Source: JADHLJ01 sp038118725 (GTDB lineage Bacteria > Pseudomonadota > Alphaproteobacteria > Thalassobaculales > Thalassobaculaceae). Taken from it: DNA of 64,000 nt. Under the pieces are notes generated by a model that was not told the origin of the DNA, made no database searches, and saw nothing but the letters and a program-made list of their open reading frames with translations. Made by a program: the position numbers and the translations under genes. Below, piece by piece: positions 54,693-63,198 of the stretch (positions are counted from its first letter, which is position 1; every line of letters begins with the position of its first letter). Location of the stretch: positions 1 to 64,000 of the forward strand of contig JAYOIK010000021.1 in assembly GCA_038118725.1 (NCBI GenBank), read 5' to 3'.

Positions 54693-54831
54693 GGCGTGGA
54701 CCCCGACCTGCGTCGGGGATACGAAAAGACAAAACGGATCAAGCTCCTCCATACCATCCCATCTTGTATCCCGCCGACCACGCTGCCATGGTTTCATCAG
54801 CGACTGTTGCAAGCGGTGCCGGAAGAACCCC

Positions 54832-55968
54832 ATGAACGACAGCTCACAAGCTTTCGCCTCGGCCAGTAGTTTCGCCGAGAACTGGCGGGAAAGCGTCGAA
54901 GCCCTGACGAATGATCTGGGAGCCGCGCCAGGGACCCTGGGCATCCTTTACACCGGCGAGACCTTCGCGCCGCATATAAGCGAAATGCTCTCGGTCGTGC
55001 GCGAGCGTACCGGCGTCACGGATTGGGTTTCCGCCGCCGGATACGGCGTTATCGCGGCCGGCGAGGAACATTTCGGCCAGCCTGGCGCGACGGCGATGAT
55101 CCTTGACCTTCCCGGCGATGGTTATCGGTTGTTCTCGGGCGGCGGCGACGCGGGGGCCAGACTAGCCGCCAATCACGCGGACTGGATCGCCGAGGCAACG
55201 ATGCCGCTCGCCATCACCCATGTCGACCCACGCCATCGGGAAGCCATGACCGCCGTGTCGACCATGTCCGAGGCCACGAACGGTTTTCTGATCGGCGGCC
55301 TGACGGCGGCAGCGGGCGAGACTCCGCACCAGGCCGGCGGCGCGTCAAGCTCCGGTGGCGATTGTATCAGCGGCGTTGCTCTCTCCCCCTTGGTGATCGA
55401 GGTCGCGACGGCGCTCAGCCAAGGATGCACCCCACTCGGCGAAGCGCATACCGTGACCCGCGCCCAAGACAATATTCTGATCGAGCTCGATGGACGCCCG
55501 GCGCTCGACGTGATGGTCGAGGAAATCGGCCCCGAACTCGCCTCGGATCTCCGACGCATCGGCGGTGTCATTTTCGCCGCCCTGCCGGTCCCGGGTTCCG
55601 ATACCGGGGACTATACCGTGCGCAACCTCGTCGGCCTTGATCCAGAGCACAAGGCCGTGGCCATCGCCGAGACGGTCTCGGAAGGCGACCCGGTCCTGTT
55701 CTGCCGCCGCGACCGGGACAGCGCGGTCGAGGATATGCGGCGCATGACGGAGGACCTGAAGCGCCGTGTCGGAGACAAGCCGATCCGGGGCGGCCTCTAT
55801 ATCTCCTGCGCGGCGCGCGGACCGAACCAATTCGCCGCGCCGGACCGCGAGACGGACATCATTCGCGAAACCCTGGGCGACTTTCCGATGGCCGGTTTCT
55901 TCGCCAATGGTGAGATCAGCCGGGATCGGATCTATGCCTATACCGGTGTATTGACGCTGTTTCTTTGA
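54832..55968 (+). CDS. FIST domain sensory protein
   Basis: 378-residue soluble protein with FIST N (about 30-220) and FIST C (about 230-370) domains, proposed to bind small ligands such as amino acids. Landmarks are GVTDWVSAAGYGVIAAGEEHFG, GCTPLGEAHTVTRAQDNILIELDG and GLYISCAARG with GFFANGEI at the end. No attached kinase or cyclase domain is present. The ATG at 54832 is preceded by GGAAGA. Its end overlaps the convergent TPR gene by about 30 bases. Confidence 0.87.
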   Translation: MNDSSQAFASASSFAENWRESVEALTNDLGAAPGTLGILYTGETFAPHISEMLSVVRERTGVTDWVSAAGYGVIAAGEEHFGQPGATAMILDLPGDGYRLFSGGGDAGARLAANHADWIAEATMPLAITHVDPRHREAMTAVSTMSEATNGFLIGGLTAAAGETPHQAGGASSSGGDCISGVALSPLVIEVATALSQGCTPLGEAHTVTRAQDNILIELDGRPALDVMVEEIGPELASDLRRIGGVIFAALPVPGSDTGDYTVRNLVGLDPEHKAVAIAETVSEGDPVLFCRRDRDSAVEDMRRMTEDLKRRVGDKPIRGGLYISCAARGPNQFAAPDRETDIIRETLGDFPMAGFFANGEISRDRIYAYTGVLTLFL

Positions 55969-56855
55969 AAAACATCGGCGAATGTCGAGCCGGTTACCGT
56001 GAGACGCAGGACCCGCCCACGCAAATCCGTCTTCGCGTCAACAAGGCGCGCCCGCTCGATCGCTCTATCGGCACCATCCCGATCCTCGAGACGCCAAAGG
56101 GCGCGCGCGAGATCAAGGTAGCATTCTCCCTGGTCGGCGCCAGCGAGGAGCGCCTTGCGCGCCAAGCGGGCCGCCGCCTCGAACATAGCGTTGGCGAGAG
56201 CCGCGCGTGACATCGCGGTTAGTGTCCGGGCGTCCCCGCCCCGAAGAACGCCCAACCGAGCAAGATAGCGCCAAGCGCCCTGGTGGTCCCTGCGACGGTT
56301 AGAGAGCCGGCCCATCGCCGCCATGGCCGAAGGGTCAACCGGCGAGCGAGTCAGGATATGGCGTGCCGTTCGGTCCGCTCCGGAGAGATCGCCGAGCGCC
56401 AAGCGCGCGTGCAATCCAACATTCAGGTCAAAGGGACTTGGCGGCGCGATACAACCCAGCCGACCAAGCAGTGTCAACGCGCGTCGGTTCTCCGCTCGGC
56501 TGGCGAGAGCGGCGGCGAGAAAGGACTGCGCATGGTGGTGACCTGGTTTCAAAACGATGGCGCGGCGCCCGGCATCCAGCGATGATATGGCACCCGAGCC
56601 CGCCTGGGCGGCGCGCGCCAACAACATCCAACTTCGAGGATCATCCGGCGTCCGGCAAATCGCGCGCCGCAGATCAACGACCGCCCGAGCGCCATCACCG
56701 AGACGCAACGCCAGCCCGCCCGCCTCCCGGGAGCCGGCGGACCAATCCGGAGAGACGACCAAAGCGGCTTTCACCGCCTGAAGCGCCGGACGCCATTGAC
56801 CGGCCCGCAACAGCCGGTCCGCCTCGCGGGCGAGTTGCTCGAAACCGGGTTCCAC
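55938..56855 (-). CDS. TPR-like helical repeat protein
   Basis: 305-residue protein with several degenerate TPR units (LLRAGQWRPALQAVKAALVVSP at the start, LARALWRLEDRDGADRAIERA near the end). No signal peptide is seen. The GTG at 56855 shares one base with the stop of the upstream gene (TAGTG), so the two are coupled; an ATG at 56891 is less likely. Its partner suggests a scaffold role in surface carbohydrate production. Confidence 0.7.
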   Translation of the reverse strand: MEPGFEQLAREADRLLRAGQWRPALQAVKAALVVSPDWSAGSREAGGLALRLGDGARAVVDLRRAICRTPDDPRSWMLLARAAQAGSGAISSLDAGRRAIVLKPGHHHAQSFLAAALASRAENRRALTLLGRLGCIAPPSPFDLNVGLHARLALGDLSGADRTARHILTRSPVDPSAMAAMGRLSNRRRDHQGAWRYLARLGVLRGGDARTLTAMSRAALANAMFEAAARLARKALLAGADQGECYLDLARALWRLEDRDGADRAIERARLVDAKTDLRGRVLRLTVTGSTFADVFQRNSVNTPV

Positions 56856-58192
56856 TACACTGCCTCTCGGGCGCGCGCGACCGGCGCGCAATGCAAGACA
56901 CCAGCGGCCGGCTCCTGGACGAGAGTCCGGTCTTGCAAGCCAAGCGTTTCTCGATAGGACGCGATTAGCGCCTCAACGGGCCCCGGCGCGAAACGCGCGT
57001 TATCGATTTTCCCCTCGGTGGCGGGAACCGGGACAATAGTCGCGAGGTCCGGAATTCGGTCCGCCGAGATATGGGGAACTCGGGCGGCGTCGAGAATATC
57101 GGCGATCGCGATGCATGAGTAGTGCTCGGGCCCAGTGGCGATGTGACGGGTCAGATTTTTGAAACAGGCATCCCGGCTCCGGCTTATCGCCCCGCCTCCC
57201 TCGGCGAGGTCGACAACCATGTCCATCGCGCGGTCAACAGTGTCCGCCCTCGGATTGACCAGATTGGACAGATAGAGGTCGTGCCAGCGATTGTCATCGA
57301 CGGCTAAGCTGACCGCCGGCGTTCCCAGCAGCAGCGCCTCGGTTCCGGTGGTGCACCCGGGATGCACAAGAACGCGCGCGGCGGCGGTCCAGGCCAGATG
57401 GTCGCCCTCGCGTATCACCCGCGCGCGGTCGCCCATGCCCGCGGCGATTTCAACCCAGGGCTCCAGGTTTTCCGTTGGATGCGGGCGGATGATCAATGGC
57501 CATGGAGATCGTTCCCGGGCTTTTCGAACGAATTCCCCCACGGCCGCGAGGTTCGTTCGTTCCCAGGCGCACCAGGTGAAGAAATCATCCAGATCATCGG
57601 CTTGACGCGGATCCAGCACCCCGACATTCGCACAGGTATCGAAATACGCCAGCGTGTCGCCGTCTCGCGGGTTGATGCTTGAGAAATTCGTGTTGATCAG
57701 GATGAAATCACCATATCGGCGGCGTAGATCCTCCGCCGCCGCGTGCACATCCCCAATGAACGCACCCTTAAGCAAATCAACGCGCGGATTTCCCACGACG
57801 TGGATTGAGCCGGAAAGCGCGCCGAACCGAGCCCGAAGCACCTCCGCCTGGGATTCACCGTTCGCGAATACGATATCACAGACCTCGTCAATCGCCGCGG
57901 CGTAGCAGCGATGGATTTCGCCTTCGCCGATCACCCCGAGGGTTTCCTCCTCGATCGAGGCGACCAGATGGCCGTGACGCTTGGCTTCCCGCATCTCGAC
58001 GCATTGCGCCGCGTTGTTTCCCTTGAAGAGCGCCACGCCGGGAGGCAATACGGCCCAGTTCCGCCAAGCTGTCCATTGCGGGAGCAGTACGACATCGAAG
58101 CCACGCTCGACCGCGACCGCCGCGATCAGGGCCCGGCTTTTCAATTCCCGGTCCGCCTCTTCGATCAGCAGGTAGAGGAGACGGCGCGTCAT
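56855..58192 (-). CDS. surface carbohydrate biosynthesis-type protein
   Basis: 445-residue protein with a GT-B-like layout, resembling proteins annotated as surface carbohydrate biosynthesis (CDP-glycerol transferase or LPS-core relatives). The N-terminal segment is LLYLLIEEADRELKSRALIA and the C-terminal nucleotide-binding part has RPHPTENLEPWVE and LVHPGCTTGTEALLLGTPAVSL, a classic GT-B donor site. An ATG at 58255 is also in frame; I prefer the inner ATG, which starts directly at the first strand. The specific sugar is unknown. Confidence 0.75.
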   Translation of the reverse strand: MTRRLLYLLIEEADRELKSRALIAAVAVERGFDVVLLPQWTAWRNWAVLPPGVALFKGNNAAQCVEMREAKRHGHLVASIEEETLGVIGEGEIHRCYAAAIDEVCDIVFANGESQAEVLRARFGALSGSIHVVGNPRVDLLKGAFIGDVHAAAEDLRRRYGDFILINTNFSSINPRDGDTLAYFDTCANVGVLDPRQADDLDDFFTWCAWERTNLAAVGEFVRKARERSPWPLIIRPHPTENLEPWVEIAAGMGDRARVIREGDHLAWTAAARVLVHPGCTTGTEALLLGTPAVSLAVDDNRWHDLYLSNLVNPRADTVDRAMDMVVDLAEGGGAISRSRDACFKNLTRHIATGPEHYSCIAIADILDAARVPHISADRIPDLATIVPVPATEGKIDNARFAPGPVEALIASYRETLGLQDRTLVQEPAAGVLHCAPVARAREAV

Positions 58193-58338
58193 TACGGGTG
58201 CTTCTCCCAGTTCGATCTCGGCCACGTCGCCCGGAAAGTCATGGTTCTTCGCCATCTCGATTGCTTATCGCTCGATTGCCCCCGCCACAAGGCACATAAT
58301 GGCCCCGAGCCCGGCTGTTCAGACGAGAGGTAGCATCC

Positions 58339-59145
58339 ATGTCCGACACTCCCATTCACGACGTATACGCCATTCGCTACGGCGAGCAAAAACTCCGACC
58401 AGAGGGATCGACCTTCATCGGCGGCGATCCGGCGAAGATGATCCGGGGGTTGGACTTTTTCACCTATGTCATCAAGGGCCCGTCGGGAACCTTCGTCGTC
58501 GATACCGGCATGAAGGCGGATCTCTCAGGCGAAGGGGGACGGGAGTTTCTGATCGAGCCGGCGGAGGCTCTTTCCCGGATCGGCGTCGATCCGAAATCCG
58601 TCGACAAGGTGCTTCTCACGCACGCGCATTTCGATCATGTCGGCAATCTGGATCATTATCCCAATGCTCACTTCACCATCCATGAAGAAGAGATGATGTC
58701 GATTACCGGGCCTGACATGAACTACGCGCCGTTCAAGCTCGCCTACCACAAGCGCGACACCACGCGGCTCGTGGAACTGCTCTACGAGGAGCGTCTGTCC
58801 TTCTACACCGAGAAAGTGACGCCGGTGGCGCCGGGGATTGAGTTTCATCTGGTCGGCGGTCACGCGCGCGGCCAACTGGTCCTGCGGGTACATACTAGGC
58901 GCGGCTGGATCGTGCTCGCCTCCGACGCGGTGCATCTCTACGAGGAAGTCGAGGACGAACGCCCCTTCGCGATTTTCTATGACCTGAAGGACATGATCGA
59001 CGGCTATCGCGCCTGTTTCGAACTCGCGGGCGGTATTGACGGACTGATCTCGGGCCATGACCCCAAGGTAACGGACTGGTATCCGGCGATCGCTCCGGAG
59101 TTCGAGGGGATTGTCCTCGACCTCGGGGCCGCCCCGAACCGATGA
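58339..59145 (+). CDS. metallo-beta-lactamase-fold lactonase (AHL lactonase-like)
   Basis: 268-residue hydrolase with the dizinc motif H95-x-H97-x-D99-H100 (THAHFDH) and further ligands in GGHARGQ, SDAVHLYE and SGHDP. The arrangement matches N-acyl homoserine lactone lactonases of the AttM/AiiB type, which destroy quorum signals, though other lactones are possible. No luxI or luxR gene is nearby, so it would act on foreign or dietary lactones. Confidence 0.83.
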   Translation: MSDTPIHDVYAIRYGEQKLRPEGSTFIGGDPAKMIRGLDFFTYVIKGPSGTFVVDTGMKADLSGEGGREFLIEPAEALSRIGVDPKSVDKVLLTHAHFDHVGNLDHYPNAHFTIHEEEMMSITGPDMNYAPFKLAYHKRDTTRLVELLYEERLSFYTEKVTPVAPGIEFHLVGGHARGQLVLRVHTRRGWIVLASDAVHLYEEVEDERPFAIFYDLKDMIDGYRACFELAGGIDGLISGHDPKVTDWYPAIAPEFEGIVLDLGAAPNR

Positions 59146-59184
59146 TACTTCAGCGCGTGGCGGCGCTCTCGGGTTGAGTCGGAC

Positions 59185-59580
59185 ATGGCAACGATCGAAT
59201 GTGACGACCTGGCGATGGAACGGGCCCTGCGCGCCCATGCCGACTTGTTATTGGAGCAAGGAGGAACCATCGCGCCCGGTGTTGTTATTCGCTCACGCAA
59301 CGGAGAGATCTCGGTTGCGCATCCGTCACCACCACCGGACGGTCCGATTATCACCGTCCCGGACGCAAGCTTGGTTCGCATGGTGGATGGTGTTCTGAGC
59401 CTCGAAGGCGATGATATCGTGCCCGGGAGTGAGTTCGCCAACCTGCCGGAAAACCAGCAAAGCATCTTGGCGGCGCAGAGCGACGTTTACAATCTAGGGC
59501 AAAAAAAATCGGTAAAACACGCGATCGGGTCCCGAAAATCTACTATCAAGCCGCGCCCGAGCTTCTCACCGCGTTACTGA
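59185..59580 (+). CDS. unrecognised protein, N-terminal part of a frameshifted gene
   Basis: 131 residues, starting MATIECDDLAMERALRAHADLL, that I do not recognise. The last 22 or so residues after GQKK are low-complexity and basic, as expected of reading past a frameshift. At 59501-59508 lies a run of eight A; shifting back one base there joins this frame to the downstream frame ending at 60350. The two pieces are best read as one gene of about 388 residues. Confidence 0.65.
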   Translation: MATIECDDLAMERALRAHADLLLEQGGTIAPGVVIRSRNGEISVAHPSPPPDGPIITVPDASLVRMVDGVLSLEGDDIVPGSEFANLPENQQSILAAQSDVYNLGQKKSVKHAIGSRKSTIKPRPSFSPRY

Positions 59581-59618
59581 CGAGAAGACTGCCCGGCGAG
59601 AACCCCGACGCCGCGCCA

Positions 59619-60350
59619 GTGATTGAGCCGCCGGATGTCCTCACCGCGTTTCTGGGCTCGCGTCTGCTCTCCTGGCGCGAATCCGGCGCGCCGGCTCGGA
59701 CCTCGGAAGTGTTGATGAGCCTTATCGACTATTTCGACCATCACCCGAGCGGCACCCGATACGATGCCCTGGCGTCTCCGGCCCTTCTATCGGTCTCGGC
59801 GGCTAGATGCGGAACGCCCCACGATGCCTGCTTCATCAACTACCACGCGGGCGATCCACATGCGATGTTCATCCATCACGGCTTCGTCGACACAAACACA
59901 TTCTTCACCCGATTGCCAAGCTTCGATATGGAGCTCCCGGAGATCGGGTTGATACGGATCAAACCGGGCCGACCCCGGCGAAGTCACGCGAACCGTAAGG
60001 AAAGTGACCGGGAACGCGCGTTCCCGACCCCCGTTCTCCGATCCACCGATACCGATAGCCTCGAGGTCTCGAACCTCGTCATAAAAAGGATAGGCAACCG
60101 TTCGGTTCTACGCCGAGGCTTGGGGATCGCGCTCCTGGAACATTTGCAAGGCCACGACCAGACATCGATCAATCGCGTGATGGACCGGGTGGAGTGGGAG
60201 ATCCTTCAGCGAACGCGGTCTTTCTATGCCGGGCTTCGCAACCTCGCCATGGCGTCAACCGATGCCGTCGATCCCGCGCCGGTGCTCGCCCTCTGCGAGC
60301 ATCAGGACGCGGTCATCAACGCCTATATCGAAGGCATGGCGGCCCGATAA
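59619..60350 (+). CDS. unrecognised protein, C-terminal part of a frameshifted gene
   Basis: 243 residues from the first possible start (GTG), but the frame is open back into the A run near 59505, adding IGKTRDRVPKIYYQAAPE and onward. The stretch ACFINYHAGDP then MFIHHGFVDTNTFF faintly recalls the C-terminal motif of SET-domain lysine methyltransferases, but I cannot confirm this. The C-terminal half is helical (LGIALLEHLQGHDQTSINRVM). I do not assign a function. Confidence 0.6.
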   Translation: MIEPPDVLTAFLGSRLLSWRESGAPARTSEVLMSLIDYFDHHPSGTRYDALASPALLSVSAARCGTPHDACFINYHAGDPHAMFIHHGFVDTNTFFTRLPSFDMELPEIGLIRIKPGRPRRSHANRKESDRERAFPTPVLRSTDTDSLEVSNLVIKRIGNRSVLRRGLGIALLEHLQGHDQTSINRVMDRVEWEILQRTRSFYAGLRNLAMASTDAVDPAPVLALCEHQDAVINAYIEGMAAR

Positions 60351-60365
60351 ACCTCATTCCAAGGA

Positions 60366-61955
60366 CTAGACCCCCACCGCCGTACCGTCACGCCTGGGAT
60401 CCGCCGCACCCGCGAGCGCGCCGCTCGACGGATCACGGGACACCGCCTGCATGCCGCCACACATCATCGTGTAAGCCGCCGGCTGGCTGATCTCGTGTCC
60501 TCGGCGCTTGAGTTCAGCGACCACCTCCGGCGCGACCCGATCCTCCAGGATCACCTCGCGGCCATCCTGAAGCCGCGCGCGGGGTGCCTCGATCGCCTCG
60601 CGCAGGTTCAGACCATAGTCCATGTAGTGAACCATCGCCTGGGTTTGGGTCTGCATGATGCCGTAACTGCCCGGCGTGCCCAGCGCCAGGACCGCCTCGC
60701 CGTCGCGCGTTGAAATCGACGGGGTCAGGCACATGGCGAAGCGCTTGCCGCCCACCAGATGGTTCGGCGACTTGGGATTGAGATCGCCCCAGTTCATGAA
60801 GTTGTTCATGCAAACGCCGGTTCCCGGGATTACCACGGTCGACCCCCAGGGCGAGCCCAGGGACTGGGTAAGGCAGATCATGTTGCCGTGCCGGTCCGCC
60901 ACCGAGGTCGAGGTGGTGTGCTGACGCGCCTCGGCGACCTCCGGCGGTGGAGGATTGCCGAACTGTTCGGTGCGCGCGGTAATCGGCTCGCCGTCCAGAA
61001 CCCGCGCGCGCATCGGCGCCACGCTGGCCTCCTCCAAAAGCGCACGGATATCGTCGGGACAGCGGTTGTTGTTCAGGATCCTCGCCTCGGCGGAAAGGCG
61101 GATTGCCCGTAGCACCCGGTCGAGATGCTCAACCCCCAAATGCTCCAACGCACCCATATCCATGCCGTCGAGAATGCGCAGTGCCAGGGAGAACTGAAAG
61201 CTCTCCGCCGGCGGTGGCGGGACATGGACCAGCAGATCGCGATAGGCGGCGACGATCGGCTCCTCCCAAACCGGCTCGACCGCTTCCAAATCCGCCATGG
61301 ACATCGGCCCGCCGAGCGCGCGGATATGCTCGACCATTTTTTGGCCAAGCGGGCCGCCAAACAGATATCCAGGTCCCTCGGAGGCGATCGCCTCGTAGGT
61401 CGCCGCGAGCTCCGGCTGTTTCAGGACCCATCCCTCGGCCAGTTCCCCTACGTCCGGCATGTAGACGCGCCGCCATTCCGGCGTGCTCGCGCGGATATCG
61501 GTGGCGGCGGCGCTGTGCACATAGAGACCGCCTACTGGAAAACCGTCCCGGGCATGCCGGATCGCCGGCGCCAGCACCTGCTCCAGCGGAAGCGTGCCGT
61601 AAGTCTCCAACAACGCGCACCAGCCCGCGAGATTACCCGGGACACCGCTCGCCGAGGCGCCGGTGTTGATATCCTCCTGCCCCAAGCGGTCGGAGAGAAA
61701 CTCCGCTGGCAGCGGTGGGATGAAATCGAGGCAACGCACCCGCTTTTCCGCCTCGATCCAGCAGGTCGCCGCGCCGAGCCCCGCGAGCCCGGACATGAAC
61801 GGCTCCACGACGTTGAGCGTCGCCATGGTCGCGACCACCGCGTCGAAAGCATTGCCGCCGGCCCGAAGCATCTCGCCTCCCGCGCCGGAGGCCAGGGGAT
61901 GCGCCGAGGCAACCATGCCGCCGGTCGCGCGCGCGGGTGAATGGGTAAGGCTCAT
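60366..61955 (-). CDS. ggt: gamma-glutamyltransferase family protein
   Basis: 529-residue Ntn-hydrolase precursor. Self-cleavage should occur before the Thr of HTTSTSVADRHGN, around residue 345, giving large and small subunits. The start AHPLASGAGGEMLRAGGNAFDAVVAT, PLPPAES-like PPPPAESF and the GSYGIMQTQTQAM region fit the family. There is no signal peptide, so it is probably cytosolic and may act on other gamma-glutamyl or acyl amides rather than secreted glutathione. Confidence 0.9.
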   Translation of the reverse strand: MSLTHSPARATGGMVASAHPLASGAGGEMLRAGGNAFDAVVATMATLNVVEPFMSGLAGLGAATCWIEAEKRVRCLDFIPPLPAEFLSDRLGQEDINTGASASGVPGNLAGWCALLETYGTLPLEQVLAPAIRHARDGFPVGGLYVHSAAATDIRASTPEWRRVYMPDVGELAEGWVLKQPELAATYEAIASEGPGYLFGGPLGQKMVEHIRALGGPMSMADLEAVEPVWEEPIVAAYRDLLVHVPPPPAESFQFSLALRILDGMDMGALEHLGVEHLDRVLRAIRLSAEARILNNNRCPDDIRALLEEASVAPMRARVLDGEPITARTEQFGNPPPPEVAEARQHTTSTSVADRHGNMICLTQSLGSPWGSTVVIPGTGVCMNNFMNWGDLNPKSPNHLVGGKRFAMCLTPSISTRDGEAVLALGTPGSYGIMQTQTQAMVHYMDYGLNLREAIEAPRARLQDGREVILEDRVAPEVVAELKRRGHEISQPAAYTMMCGGMQAVSRDPSSGALAGAADPRRDGTAVGV

Positions 61956-62111
61956 GGCAAGGATCTCCGGTGACGATGCTCTTGGACATCATGAGCTTAT
62001 GCCCCGCGCGCCACCCTCGCAACGTAGCGAAGTTGTGATCCGATCCGTCCCTTGCTGATTGGTGCGGTGCTGATAGGCTGTCGCCAATTCAACCAAATCC
62101 GGAGACAGTTC

Positions 62112-62723
62112 ATGAAGCTCATCAATTCGATCGGCCCGAACCCGCACATGGTACGCATGTTCATCGCCGAAAAAGGCCTCGAAATCCCAATGGAGGAGAT
62201 CGATATTCGCGGCGGCGTGAACCGTCAGCCGGAGTTCCTGAAGGTTAATCCCAAGGGTCAGAGCCCGGCGCTCGTCACCGATAGTGGAGACGTGATCACC
62301 GAAATCACGGTCATTTGCGAGTATCTCGAGGACTTGCACCCCACCCCGTCGCTAATCGGCACGACCGCCGAGGAACGCGGCGAGACCCGGATGTGGACCC
62401 GGCGCATTGATCTCGGCATCTGCGAGCCGGCGGCCAATGGTTTCCGTTATGGCGAGGGCTTGAAGATGTTCGAGTCCCGCATGCGGTGCATCCCCGAGGC
62501 CTCCGACGGCCTAAAAGCCGTGGCTCAGGATAATCTCGCCTGGCTGGACGAGCAGATGGCGGGCAAGACCTGGGTTTGCGGCGACCGGTTCACCATGGCC
62601 GATGTCCTGCTGTTCGCCTTCACCAATTTCTTCGGCAATGTCGGACAGCCGCTGAACCCGGAACACAAGAACATCGCCGCCTGGTTCGAGCGCGCCAAGG
62701 CCCGTCCCAGCGCCGCCGCGTAA
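62112..62723 (+). CDS. glutathione S-transferase family protein
   Basis: 203-residue protein with an N-terminal thioredoxin-like domain (KLINSIGPNPHMVRMFIAEKGLEI; the gamma-Glu site reads ITEITVICEYLED instead of ESxAI) and a helical C-terminal domain (WLDEQMAGKTWVCGDRFTMADVLLFAF). The ATG at 62112 has GGAGA six bases upstream. The substrate is unknown. Confidence 0.88.
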   Translation: MKLINSIGPNPHMVRMFIAEKGLEIPMEEIDIRGGVNRQPEFLKVNPKGQSPALVTDSGDVITEITVICEYLEDLHPTPSLIGTTAEERGETRMWTRRIDLGICEPAANGFRYGEGLKMFESRMRCIPEASDGLKAVAQDNLAWLDEQMAGKTWVCGDRFTMADVLLFAFTNFFGNVGQPLNPEHKNIAAWFERAKARPSAAA

Positions 62724-63000
62724 ACCGGGCGCTCGATAGAGCCAACGAAATCCATCCCCGTCGTTCCGCCGCCAGGCGGGGCGGCGGGGATTTTCGCCAC
62801 AACGCGACCAAGACCGAGTTCGCGGCCGACACTCTGTGCCAACCGGCAAAATCGTCAGGCTCTCAAAGGCGCGTTTTGTCGTCGTCCTCGCGCAAGCGTG
62901 GGCTCCTGATTAACCGGTCCCGATTGCCATTCGACCAAAATCTCGTACGGCTTCGCTCCTCGGGAGCATCGTCATTCGAGCGACGGTGACAGGCGCGGTG
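62724..63000. other. intergenic region with terminator, no gene seen
   Basis: 277 bases between convergent genes. It contains the terminator at 62756-62794 and a further REP-like half-site (about 62879-62910). No gene is supported. Confidence 0.45.
62756..62794 (+). terminator. probable terminator after the GST gene
   Basis: CCCCGTCGTTCCGCC pairs with GGCGGGGCGGCGGGG over 15 positions, three of them G-U, around GCCA, and ATTTT follows. It could also be a degraded REP-like hairpin, but position and T run suit a terminator. Confidence 0.75.
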
Positions 63001-63198
63001 TCAGTCGAGATCTTGTCGAGCGGCATCGATCCCCTCGGCCAATTTTTTGGGGTCGCCCAGTTCGCGGGCCAGGATCAACGCCAGCTTGGACAGGAACAGC
63101 GCCTCCTTGTCCTCGCCGACCTGATCGATGGCATCCGCCAATTGACTGTAAAGCCGCTCCAGGTCCTCGAGGGTTAATCTCTGCTTAGGGCCGCTCAT
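63001..63198 (-). CDS. DUF2783-like small protein
   Basis: 65-residue acidic helical protein (LTLEDLERLYSQLADAIDQVG and LALILARELGDPKKLAEGID). It fits DUF2783, small proteins commonly encoded beside FAD monooxygenases in alphaproteobacteria, with no known function. The ATG at 63198 overlaps the monooxygenase stop by four bases (ATGA), and the start at 63276 is rejected for that reason. Confidence 0.75.
   Translation of the reverse strand: MSGPKQRLTLEDLERLYSQLADAIDQVGEDKEALFLSKLALILARELGDPKKLAEGIDAARQDLD

Larger units (their letters stand above)
54418..54831. other. intergenic region containing the assembly gap
   Basis: About 414 bases with no supported gene. The content is a REPIN-like element, a 100-N gap, a second copy of the element's right arm and about 100 bases of apparently unique sequence before the FIST gene. 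Open frames through the N run are artefacts. Confidence 0.8.

Noticed and set aside
54442..54727. CRISPR array
   Set aside because: Only a few palindromic copies in alternating orientation, without regular spacers or cas genes.
54544..55968. 474-residue frame running through the N gap
   Set aside because: The first part is translated N and repeat sequence. FIST homology begins after the ATG at 54832.
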